This document shows, piece by piece, positions 8,005-17,600 of a stretch of 64,000 nucleotides of DNA. The notes beneath the pieces were generated by a model. The model was not told where the DNA came from. It ran no database searches and saw only the letters and a list, made by a program, of their open reading frames with translations. The position numbers and the translations under genes are program-made. Within the stretch, counting starts at the first letter, position 1. Each line of letters opens with the position of its first letter. The DNA is from a virus, in the IMG/VR virus record IMGVR_UViG_3300022920_000002, positions 36,898 to 100,897 of that record; one strand, written 5' to 3'.

Positions 8005-8356
8005 CTAAAGCAGCACCGACTAATCTGGAGGTTAATAAATCGTAAAAGATACCTTTTTGAATACCTAGTACTTTACAAATAACTTTACCAACTGATTTAC
8101 CTAAAGCAAATCCAGCTAAACCACCAAAGATAGAACCTAAAAGACCTTCATTCATAAAAGCTTCTTCTAATTTGTCTAATTCAAATGTACCATCTTCTTT
8201 TTGGTATTGTTGTACAAATTGCTCTAATGCAAAATCTACTTTATCTTCTAAGTCTTGCGACCATTCTTGTTGAAGCCCTTCTTGTAAAAGTTTCATATCA
8301 GTGTCAGTTAGCTTTTGCTCAACTAAGTACTGGTTAAATGTTTTAGTATCTTTCAT
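7979..8356 (-). CDS. Small glycine-zipper-like protein, possible internal virion protein
   Basis: 125 aa. The N-terminus MKDTKTFNQYLVEQKL resembles the capsid-targeting leader (LVE could be a prohead-protease site). The middle is acidic and helical. The C-terminal half is Gly/Ala-rich and hydrophobic (GLLGSIFGGLAGFALGKSVGK and LVGAALGAAMG), like glycine-zipper membrane-inserting segments. It could be a packaged or tail protein that contacts the membrane, or a holin-like protein; neither is proven. A GATATATAAA-type element lies 3 bp upstream of the start. Confidence 0.6.
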   Translation of the reverse strand: MKDTKTFNQYLVEQKLTDTDMKLLQEGLQQEWSQDLEDKVDFALEQFVQQYQKEDGTFELDKLEEAFMNEGLLGSIFGGLAGFALGKSVGKVICKVLGIQKGIFYDLLTSRLVGAALGAAMGKRI

Positions 8357-8358
8357 AG

Positions 8359-8368
8359 TTTATATATC
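8359..8368 (-). promoter_or_regulatory. GATATATAAA, variant of the late element
   Basis: Variant of the recurring element, only 3 bp from the ATG at 8356. This close spacing would give an almost leaderless transcript, so it may instead act as an A/T-rich start region. Confidence 0.25.
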
Positions 8369-8371
8369 TTG

Positions 8372-8923
8372 TTAATCTATTTCTAATCTCAGGTCTAATT
8401 TATTATAGACAAATGTACATTCAAATGTAGCAAAGTCTGCTACGTTCTCAGCCATATTAAGATTTAATTCATTTATTGAATTCATAATGATTCCAGTAAA
8501 TTCCATATATGCTACTGAAGCTCCTTCGGCATCTAATATTCTTAGAGTCATAGGATCTATATAAGCCTTTTTAGTAGACTTAGCATAATAATATAAAAGA
8601 GTGTCCATCATTATCCAATAGTTAATAAAACCATCTAATAATTGAAAGGTCACTGTAAATTCTCTTGTAATAGTATTTTGAATTGGCACTGAACCTCTAT
8701 GATTTCTTATTGTACCATCATTATCTGATTGGGTAATTGGATCAAATGCTACACCCGGAATATTAAGACCTTGTATAGAATAATTTACAAAATCAATAGG
8801 TTCTGCTAAAAGTCCACCTGGAACTCTGTTTAAATACTTCTTGTATTTTTCAGAAACTTCCTTTGGTATAAACAATCTAGGGAACCTAAAGTCGTATGCG
8901 TTATTTCTGCTATTTAATATCAT
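8372..8923 (-). CDS. Possible tail-tube-fold virion protein
   Basis: 183 aa. Features compatible with the tail-tube/baseplate-tube fold are an N-terminal FPRLFIP segment, GLNIPGVAFDPI, an internal beta hairpin (REFTVTFQLLDG) and a C-terminal long strand (VADFATFECTFVYNKLDL) after a loop NSINELNLNMAENV; T4 gp19 ends in a comparable way. Similarity is by pattern only. It shares a TAATG stop/start overlap with the 690-aa gene upstream, so the two are coupled and probably work in the same part of the tail. Confidence 0.45.
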   Translation of the reverse strand: MILNSRNNAYDFRFPRLFIPKEVSEKYKKYLNRVPGGLLAEPIDFVNYSIQGLNIPGVAFDPITQSDNDGTIRNHRGSVPIQNTITREFTVTFQLLDGFINYWIMMDTLLYYYAKSTKKAYIDPMTLRILDAEGASVAYMEFTGIIMNSINELNLNMAENVADFATFECTFVYNKLDLRLEID

Positions 8924-10995
8924 TATCCAATAGTAAATTTACCTTTAGTAATCATAGTTTCATCTGTGCCATTATCTATACTAATATAGAACGAGGTTGT
9001 TTTCATACCCCTAATGCTCCCGGCATTAGCTTTATTAATTTGGAATAAAACTTCACCTTTACCCATATCAATATCTTTATTATAGATGTGGTTAAATTTT
9101 AAGTCAGTAGTACCATCCTCAAATGTAAGAACAACTCTTTCGGCATTTTCAAATGAAATCATTTCAAAATCATCCCCTCTTTTCTTAGCTATTACAAATT
9201 TATAGTAAGATGCAAAAGGAGGTATACTAATAGATAAATCACCTTCATTTACAAAATCAGATGTATCAAACTCTTCAACATCTTTTCTAATTGGATTATC
9301 ACCAGCTCCAACTAGATTTACTGTAGCTGAACTAGCAATTACATTATGTCTTTCGATAAATGCTGGAACTGTTTTAACAGACCTAGGTAAATTATCTGTA
9401 ATAAATCCTGCAATAATTTTGTTAGTCGCTAGGTTAGGTAATACATTGTATACTTCTGTTAATACATTTGGGCTATCAATTTTAATTGATGATAATCTTT
9501 TACCGTATTTAGCAGCTTGATCTATTGTCAAACTAGCTCTTTTTACAATTTGAGTATTATCTGTTTGGTTGTATATTCTCATAGTTACTTCTATAGAAAA
9601 ATTAACAGCAATATTAGCCTGATTAATTACAGGTCTAAACTTAATTGGAGTGTTAAAATCTTCATATTGAGTAAACTGAGAAGTGTATGATTTAATGTTA
9701 GCTGTACCTATTTGTTCAAATACATCAACATCGTATAGAACTACAATATCGTCAGACGAAGTTCGAATTCTATTTAAGATATGTCCTTCAAAATTATTAA
9801 TTGAATTATCTTTCTCTCCGTAAATATTAAAGTAATCACCATCGGCTGCATCTTCTACAACTACGGTAAAGTCAGCAAATTCGTCTTCTCGAGAAACTGT
9901 AAATAAGTTTTCTTCTCCTGTATAAACATAATCAAATCCTTCGATCGTTCTAATAGAATCTAATAAAGCAAATCTAATTCCATAGTTTGCAGTTGGGTTT
10001 AAATCACTTGAACCTGGTGTTCCATCTCCATAAAACCTATCATCAAACTCAGAATTCTGATTTACTAATGTAGGTATTTTAAGATTAATATATTTTGACC
10101 ACAAAGTCTCACCTAAAATAAAAGGCTTAGGGTTTGAAAATTCATAATTACTTGTATTAAGATATACAAGCTGTGTTAAATAGTTCTTAAGACCTGATGT
10201 TCTTTCTGCTGTAATTTCAAATAAGAAACCAGCCTTATTTCTTGCGGCAAAGCTAAATCCAGATTTTAAATGTAATCTAACTGAATCATAAACAATAAAA
10301 TTAATATTAGCAGTAGCTTCTGTTTGATAATTTAAAAGATCGGCCTCATTACCACCTGCCCAACCTGGTGCATTATTAATATAATTATGCATTTCATAAG
10401 CTCCTGTAGAATCATAACCTAATAAAGCATATTTAGTAGAGTCGCTAGCATCTTGTACATCAACTGCATGATATCTACCTATTGTTTGATTAATATCATT
10501 TCCTGTTGCTTCATCCGGAGATGCAAAAAGAGGATTAGCTCTTGTGTCAACTATAATTTTACCACCTATTAAACCAGGATAACTATAAGATATTTTACCA
10601 TTTATAGTAGGAGTAAATTCTCCAAGATTGGTAACTGATGAAAACGTGTAAATACCTAAAGCACCTGAGATTGCAAAATCAGCAGGATTAGCTAAGGCAC
10701 TTAAATCAAATTTATATGTTTTACCACTTTGTAAAAGCAATGTTCTAGCTGCAAAGTTCTCAACCGCAATATAGCCTGAAATTTCAGTTACATCAAAGTT
10801 AACTACCGCACTACCTAATTCATTTATTAAATGTCTAGATTTATATGGATCTTGATCCACCGTATCTAAAAACATTACCTCACTACCGTTATCATCAACT
10901 TCGATTTTAAACTTCTCTAAATCGCCTTGATCGTGATAAATAAACTCTAAAAGTATATCTTCGTCTATTCTGAAATATCTACTTGACTGTGCCAT
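8923..10995 (-). CDS. Large unknown virion protein (690 aa)
   Basis: A beta-rich 690-aa protein with acidic composition, no signal peptide, membrane segment or catalytic motif that I can see. Many short strands alternating with Asn/Asp/Gly loops are typical of tail or baseplate proteins. It lies between a membrane-anchored protein and the tube-fold candidate, at the end of the long structural operon. The exact role is unknown; baseplate periphery or fibre connector are the likely choices from position. Confidence 0.65.
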   Translation of the reverse strand: MAQSSRYFRIDEDILLEFIYHDQGDLEKFKIEVDDNGSEVMFLDTVDQDPYKSRHLINELGSAVVNFDVTEISGYIAVENFAARTLLLQSGKTYKFDLSALANPADFAISGALGIYTFSSVTNLGEFTPTINGKISYSYPGLIGGKIIVDTRANPLFASPDEATGNDINQTIGRYHAVDVQDASDSTKYALLGYDSTGAYEMHNYINNAPGWAGGNEADLLNYQTEATANINFIVYDSVRLHLKSGFSFAARNKAGFLFEITAERTSGLKNYLTQLVYLNTSNYEFSNPKPFILGETLWSKYINLKIPTLVNQNSEFDDRFYGDGTPGSSDLNPTANYGIRFALLDSIRTIEGFDYVYTGEENLFTVSREDEFADFTVVVEDAADGDYFNIYGEKDNSINNFEGHILNRIRTSSDDIVVLYDVDVFEQIGTANIKSYTSQFTQYEDFNTPIKFRPVINQANIAVNFSIEVTMRIYNQTDNTQIVKRASLTIDQAAKYGKRLSSIKIDSPNVLTEVYNVLPNLATNKIIAGFITDNLPRSVKTVPAFIERHNVIASSATVNLVGAGDNPIRKDVEEFDTSDFVNEGDLSISIPPFASYYKFVIAKKRGDDFEMISFENAERVVLTFEDGTTDLKFNHIYNKDIDMGKGEVLFQINKANAGSIRGMKTTSFYISIDNGTDETMITKGKFTIG

Positions 10996-10998
10996 GTT

Positions 10999-11805
10999 TT
11001 AAAATTGTAAAAATTTAGGTGACCAATAAAGACCTACTCCAATTGAAGGGCCTGTACTAATTACTTGGTTATTATTTAGATTAACACCATATCCAACTCC
11101 AAATCCAACTAGCCATCTAGATTTCTTTTGGTCTTTTCTGTTTAATCTGCTATTAACTAAATTGATATTTTCAATATCTTTAATCTCTAATCCAGGATAT
11201 CCAGTTGATAGCTTTAATCTATCAGCACCATCTACATTTTCAATTGCTGCCATCAGGCTTAGAGTTTGTTTTAATTCAAACTTAGTTTCTAATACTTTAA
11301 ATTGTTCAAATTCATATTTAAAAGTAGAGAATCCAGTTAGTTCTCTAGAGTTACCATCACCAAAATCTTCTGACGATGCAAATGTAACTTTAGTAGTTGT
11401 CGTGTCAATAGCCTCGGTTGTAGTAGTTACATCTAAACTATCTGTAATTTCTAAGTTAGCAGATATTAATGAATTAACTTCTTTTAAGTCATCATTAAGT
11501 GCTAACGCTTTCTTATACTTGTTGGTCAACTTAGCTTGGCTAGATTCTAGGTTTGATAAATCAAACTCATAAGATCTAATCTGAGCAAGTTGATCTCCGT
11601 TATCATTTCTTAGTATTGTAACAGAGTCTTGAGCAGCCTTAAAGTTATTAAGTTGTCTACCAGCATCTTCTTGTGCTAATTTTACATCTTGTTTTAAGTT
11701 CTCAATACTATTACATTGTTTAAGAAAAAATAAACACAAAAGAGCTCCAGCAACGAATGTTACTAGAGTTCTATTTGAAAGTATGTCTTTAATTTTTGTT
11801 ATCAT
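10999..11805 (-). CDS. Membrane-anchored coiled-coil protein, spanin-like candidate
   Basis: 268 aa. An N-terminal membrane segment (residues about 14-29, LVTFVAGALLCLFFLK) is followed by a coiled coil (about 32-110), a Thr-rich stretch (DVTTTTEAIDTTTT), a soluble middle and a C-terminal Gly-rich amphipathic part (WLVGFGVGYGV, GPSIGVGLYW) ending SPKFLQF, which resembles outer-membrane beta-strands with a terminal aromatic residue. A protein anchored in the inner membrane and reaching the outer membrane would suit a spanin or cell-envelope bridge. This is an inference from topology. No lysis enzyme was recognised nearby. Confidence 0.5.
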   Translation of the reverse strand: MITKIKDILSNRTLVTFVAGALLCLFFLKQCNSIENLKQDVKLAQEDAGRQLNNFKAAQDSVTILRNDNGDQLAQIRSYEFDLSNLESSQAKLTNKYKKALALNDDLKEVNSLISANLEITDSLDVTTTTEAIDTTTTKVTFASSEDFGDGNSRELTGFSTFKYEFEQFKVLETKFELKQTLSLMAAIENVDGADRLKLSTGYPGLEIKDIENINLVNSRLNRKDQKKSRWLVGFGVGYGVNLNNNQVISTGPSIGVGLYWSPKFLQF

Positions 11806-11811
11806 AATTTA

Positions 11812-14625
11812 TTATTTTGGTGCGCCAGGAATATTGTGCCATACAATACCATCTGCTATATAAATATCTTGATCTTCAACTCCTACCGAATATGTAGCAA
11901 AATCTACTTCCGGAGTTACAATTTCAATATTAGTAACCTCAGTCCAAGCACCGTTAATATAGAACGAATCACCGTTAACTACACTTCCAGCTTTCTTGAA
12001 AGAAATACTACCATCAGCCGTTTTTGTTAAAACTGGATGTTCGTGTGTAACCTTAGATAAATCATTATTAAAGTTAATATATTTATTATATGTACCCTCG
12101 TTTACAAAAGTTACAGTTGTTGTGCTTTCAACAGCAGTCCATCCTTCTGCATTTGCAGTATAAGAGCTTGGCGGTTGTTCGTTTTCATTAGTTCCAAGAC
12201 CTGTAATGCTATATGATTTCAATACATCACCAACTTCTAGATCTTCAATTAATTTAGTTGTACCATCAGCTAAATGCATTACGGTACCTGCAAGGTGACA
12301 CCACGCTGCTAGTACTACCCACATACCTGTAACCGAACCTGATGCTAAAGTACCACCCCATGCGGATCCGTCAAATATAACCTCTGTTCCGTTATTATTA
12401 CCGCCTTGTTGTCCTGCGCTTTCCGTCCCATCATTTTCGAACCAGAATTTTGCAAAACCTGAACCACCTGTATGTGGATCTGAGCCGTTAGTTCCGGAAC
12501 TCGCACTTTGTGCCCCTATAAGAGAATCAGAGACATATACGTATGAATTAGCTGAATCTAATTGGGTCCAATTGTACCAGTTAAAGTCACTGGTAGACGC
12601 AGATCCACCTGTAAGTGGAGGACCTTGTACGCCGGAATTAACATCTTGCCAAGTAAATTCTTGGATGTTATATCCAGAGGTAAAATCATCCTGGTCTTCC
12701 CATCCAAAATAATTTTGTGAGCTTCCTGTTCCAGGCGTTAGCCATGAAAATGTAAACTCTTCAACAGGTAGTGAACCTGCAACAGTCACTGGTATAGTTT
12801 CGTTCTGGCCTTGGTTAACATATTGTAGTGCAAACCTGACCCAATCACCATTAGGCCCCATTGTTGGGTTAGGAGCTACTGTACCTCCAAAAACAGTAAC
12901 GGTTACCTCATTAGTATTTGTAAATGCTACATGCCCTTGCTCTTTTACTACATATAAGTATGCAGATTGAGTAGTACCAGATATACCCGGTATTGAGACT
13001 AGGGAACTAACCGGAGACGCTCCGTTCATATTGTCATCTAATACTGCACCTGTAAAGTTATCAGTTAAATTCCAAGTTGTTGTATATTCAGGCGCGCTTG
13101 ATCCAACTGCAGGGTCTACACATGTAAATGCATTCCCTGAATTACTAAATCCACTAGGAACATTAAAGGCAAGAGTATAATTACTAGCTCCAGCAGCATA
13201 ATACCCTGGAGTTACAGAAGCTGGTTGTATAGGAACGCCGTTCCATGTTAGAGTAAAGGTTACTGCTTCACCAATAATACCATTATCAACTTCAGCTACT
13301 AAACCTGCAGTGTTACAATCAAATGTTGCTGTTCCATTTACGTTTTCAACCTGACATGTAACAGTACTACCTTCGTTATCCCAAACACCACCGGTTGGAA
13401 CTTGAACTACTACATCATAAGTGTTTACGCCTGCTACATAATTTGCAGGTGAAACTGAAATTACAGTTCCCGCATCAGCAGTTGCTGTTATCGGATCGTT
13501 AACTACACCATCAGCTATTTCTACTTCTGCATCATCACATTCAAAATCTGGTAAAGCAGTATATGAAGAAGATTGTGTTACACTTATAGTTTCAGTAATT
13601 GTATTACCTGCATTTGTATATCCTGTAGGAACTAAAATTGAAAGAACTAAACTAAGTGTATTAGAACCCGCTGTAGTATTTGGCGGGAACGAAGCCGGAG
13701 CTGAAGTCACATTACTAGAGTTTCCTTGATCAATATTTACTGTTCCAGCTGGATTAACACTTGCAGAGCCTGTCCAATTTGAATAAGCAAAGTTAGAGAT
13801 AACACTTCCATCAGGTCCTAAGACTAAATCAGAATCATCATCCATTGATATTGTATTACTAGAACCGCCACTACCACATGATCCGTTTAATGGTGCCATA
13901 CAAAATTCTAACCATGATCCATCAATGAATCCTTCGAATTTATTACCACCTGGGTTATATCTTACCATACCGTCAGTACCAACTACACTTGTATCGAAAT
14001 TATCTAACGTTAATGTTGTTGCTACTACTGTAGGAACATTAATTTGAAATCTAACATCTGGTGCATTACCGGATATCGGTGCAACAGAAGTAAGATTATA
14101 TCTAACGTAATTAGGATCTGATACTACATCTTCAGAACTAATTAATATTTTATTATTTGCATCATGCCATAAAGTAATATAGCCATCAACAATTGTATCA
14201 GTAAAAAAGTCATAGTGTCTACCAACATTCAAAGTAGATCTTAAACTTAAATCACCGTCATTTGCATTTGAACCAATATCTTCAAAAGAACTATCACCTA
14301 ACCAAATTACTGGAGTTTCCTTATCATCGCCTCTCTTAGGCTTTAATACAGTAACGTTGTTTACCCCGTCATTTGAGTTTAAATCGATCTGTATCTTTTT
14401 CCACGGGCTAGTAGTCTCACCAGAGTCTCCTTTAGCACCTTTATTACCCTGGTCACCCTGTGGTCCAGTTTGACCAACAACGCCTTGTGTACCTTTACCA
14501 CCTTTAGGGCCTTCTGGTCCACCGCCATTAGCAACAATCTGATCAAAATTATAGTTAATCTTATCAAACTTGATAATATCAGAGTCGCTTGGGTGTAATA
14601 TTTCTTGAATGTTAATTACCGGCAT
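11812..14625 (-). CDS. Collagen-like fibre protein with C-terminal Hint domain
   Basis: 937 aa. Residues 1-33 hold an attachment-like segment (EIL..D...kiNyNFdqI) shared with the 187-aa fibre protein. Residues 34-71 are Gly-X-Y collagen repeats. The middle has two to three related beta-sandwich repeats. The last 162 residues form a Hint (hedgehog/intein) domain: Cys776 in CHLAGTVMHLADG, GDVL, T860-x2-H863 in THEHPV, and H930-N931 in ADGIVWHN, followed by only IPGAPK. Hint domains make an N-S acyl shift at the Cys. The short C-extein starting with Ile rules out normal splicing, so cleavage or ester formation after Trp775 is the likely reaction. Host-recognition fibre; strong for domains, inferred for function. 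Confidence 0.75.
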   Translation of the reverse strand: MPVINIQEILHPSDSDIIKFDKINYNFDQIVANGGGPEGPKGGKGTQGVVGQTGPQGDQGNKGAKGDSGETTSPWKKIQIDLNSNDGVNNVTVLKPKRGDDKETPVIWLGDSSFEDIGSNANDGDLSLRSTLNVGRHYDFFTDTIVDGYITLWHDANNKILISSEDVVSDPNYVRYNLTSVAPISGNAPDVRFQINVPTVVATTLTLDNFDTSVVGTDGMVRYNPGGNKFEGFIDGSWLEFCMAPLNGSCGSGGSSNTISMDDDSDLVLGPDGSVISNFAYSNWTGSASVNPAGTVNIDQGNSSNVTSAPASFPPNTTAGSNTLSLVLSILVPTGYTNAGNTITETISVTQSSSYTALPDFECDDAEVEIADGVVNDPITATADAGTVISVSPANYVAGVNTYDVVVQVPTGGVWDNEGSTVTCQVENVNGTATFDCNTAGLVAEVDNGIIGEAVTFTLTWNGVPIQPASVTPGYYAAGASNYTLAFNVPSGFSNSGNAFTCVDPAVGSSAPEYTTTWNLTDNFTGAVLDDNMNGASPVSSLVSIPGISGTTQSAYLYVVKEQGHVAFTNTNEVTVTVFGGTVAPNPTMGPNGDWVRFALQYVNQGQNETIPVTVAGSLPVEEFTFSWLTPGTGSSQNYFGWEDQDDFTSGYNIQEFTWQDVNSGVQGPPLTGGSASTSDFNWYNWTQLDSANSYVYVSDSLIGAQSASSGTNGSDPHTGGSGFAKFWFENDGTESAGQQGGNNNGTEVIFDGSAWGGTLASGSVTGMWVVLAAWCHLAGTVMHLADGTTKLIEDLEVGDVLKSYSITGLGTNENEQPPSSYTANAEGWTAVESTTTVTFVNEGTYNKYINFNNDLSKVTHEHPVLTKTADGSISFKKAGSVVNGDSFYINGAWTEVTNIEIVTPEVDFATYSVGVEDQDIYIADGIVWHNIPGAPK

Positions 14626-14631
14626 TTCTTA

Positions 14632-17600
14632 TTATGACTTTATTTTTACCATAGGTCTAACTTCGTAAGAGTAGCCTAATCTTTTATTATATATCAACCT
14701 AAAATTAAGAGGCTGTTGTTCGTGTGATTTAAACGTAAAGTTTATATCATTAGAGAATGCTCCATCGTCTAAATTATCAATGCTGTCTGTTGATAAAATT
14801 TCAGAGAATTGACCCTTTCTTCTACTTGTGTATAATTTTATTTGATCTAAATTAAATGTATTAAGTAGGTTGTTTTCAACGTATAATAACGCATCATCTT
14901 TAGTTGTTGTTTTGTCACCTGCAGAATTAACAGCAGTTACAAATTTATTTATTGAATTTAGTACACCATCTGAAGATAATAACTTCTTAAGCGTCGATGT
15001 AATATAAAAATCCATATAAATGTAATCCTTATTTTCAAATGATACTACATCATACTTTTCATCACCGTTAGCTAAAATTCGATCTTGCTGTTCTTGTGTT
15101 TTAGTAGCATACGAAGTAAAGTTAGTAATATTATATGAATCTTTTATCTTCATAATAGTAGAGCCTAAATAAGATCTTTCTTCTTTAGTTTCAAAAGTAC
15201 CAGGTACTTGTTCAAATAAACCACCGGACAAACTTCTAGTATAATAGTTTTTATCCCAAGAAGACTTAAATACATTTATATCTTTTTTGTCTATTGTAAC
15301 CTCACCGATTAAAGGATAAAGAGGTAATTTATCAGTAGACTCAGATAGTTTAGTTACTGCCGCAGCATTAGTTTCATTTACTTTTCTGTAAAAATGATTT
15401 TTAATAATACCCCATCCATTATCATGTATGTTACGATCTTGTATGTAACCTAAGTTAAATGAAGTTCCACATCTATTATATTTCTTATAGTAATCTCTAG
15501 CCAATTCAACTTCTTTAGCATTTGTTAATGAATGCTTATACATTGATTCTTCAAATAAGATTTCAGTTGGGTTAGCAGTAGACTGTAAAGTGTTTGTTTT
15601 AAAATGAGTATATGTGTCAGTAAAAGTTACAATCGGATTTGTTGATATTGTATAATCACCATTATGTCTAACTAAGAATGGATAATATGTATCACTTACA
15701 GATAATTCGTAACCTATTGTACCTTGTTTTAATTTAAACGTTTTAGGCTTTTCTTCGTCTGACACTGTAACTAACATAGATTGTTTAATTACTTCTACTC
15801 CACTTTCGAATTGAATTTCAAATCTATTAGAATTAATAGCACCATCAATCTCAACTGTTGTATATTTAATTGAACCATCATTATTCTTTAATAAATCAGA
15901 CACCGCTGATACTGACAGACTGCCTAAGATCGAAGTGAAGGCATTTTTACCCCCGCCTTTATATACATAAGTAGCAGACGTTTGAAGATAACCAGCAATA
16001 TTAGAAACATTAACCGGGTTGCCGTTTAAATCAACAGGGGCTGATGTTAAAGTAAGTTGAGCTTGGTCATCAATAGATGCAATCTTTAATTTAAAAGTAA
16101 CAGGACCACTCGAGTCTTGCACCGTTACATATATGTTTCCAAATACTTCATTTTCATCTGGATTAATTTGATCTAAGAATTGAGGTAATCCCCCATCAAC
16201 ATGATCTATTCCACTCGCTATTAAATAATCAGCAGCAGTTGGATCTGTAAAATTAATGTCATTCAGATTTAAAGCTCCGCTTATAGCAACGTCAGAATAA
16301 CTAAAGTTTTCTGTCTCATGGTTCCATACAAAGCTGTGATTCATTTCATATAATAGTTTCCTATTTAAAGCACCATCAATCCATAAATCATCCATAGATA
16401 TTGTAATTAAAAATACAACAAATTCAAACTCCTTATTTTGAATAACTTCATATTCAATGTCGTTCGTAGCTTGTCCACCTCTAACCATAACTAAAGTACT
16501 AAACTTATAGCCATTAAATTCAGAAGATTTCACAAAATCATTAGTTGTAATATTTTCAAATTCTTTTCTATTCTTAAAAGAAACTTTAATACCTTTAAAT
16601 AAAGTACTACCAAACGATGCGTCGTTACCGCCTGAAACATTTGTATATTTCTTTTGTAAATTTGTTTTAATAAAAGATTTAATACCGTTACTATCAGTTT
16701 TCTCAAAACCTTCAGTTACCATAAATCTATCAAAGTAATTATATGAAGTGCTCTTAAAGTGAGATGCATTTAATTCAAAACCTTCTAAGAAGTTTACATA
16801 ACTAAACGTATCATTAAGCTGATCGTATTTTAAATATTTTGGTACATTATCTAAATAAAACCACTCATGTGTCATACCTAGTCTATCTCTACCTTCAGCA
16901 TCAAAATCTGGTGAGAAGTTAGTTCTTCCAAATGCTTCGTTTGAGTTTAAATGATAACCCTCTTCTCTTACAGTCGTACCATCTTTTAATACCCACTTGT
17001 TAATATTAGGAGTTACTCTAGATCTTACTGCAAATTGCTTAAGATTATTTTCTTGTAATCTATCATATTCACTCCATAGTTTAGATTCGTTATATGAATC
17101 CAATCCTTCTTCTGGTAAAATACCTCCAATACCAGTAAAGTAATTAACAGGCTCATCTTCAAATTCACTATCGAAAACGGTTAATGTGTTAGTAGTACTT
17201 TGTTGAGGTTCATAATTAATATTAGCCGGAGTTTCAAATTCTAATTCTTTTAGATCTGAATTTGATATATCATAAAAATCAAAATCCATATCATGAATAT
17301 CGTACGCTGAAAATAAACCAATCCTAGCAACATTATCTGCATATACATTTTGCTCTCCAGAAGCTAAAGTGTTTATGTCTTCTAAAATAATTTTATTGTA
17401 TATAGTATCAGCTCTTTCTATATCTTCCACTATATCAATAACTTTGTTGTACACATTGTCTGAATTTGTAGCAATTAAATCACCAACATTAATGTCAGCA
17501 ACAGAATCTTTAGTTACTAATATAGATTTCCCAGCAGAATTACCGCCGTTCATATAGTACACTTGATTTACATTAAATATAACATCGCTTAAATTAAGCA

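Noticed and set aside
11812-14625. Intein interrupting the fibre protein
   Set aside because: The Hint domain is at the C-terminal end; the residue after Asn is Ile and only six residues follow, so splicing of two exteins is not supported.
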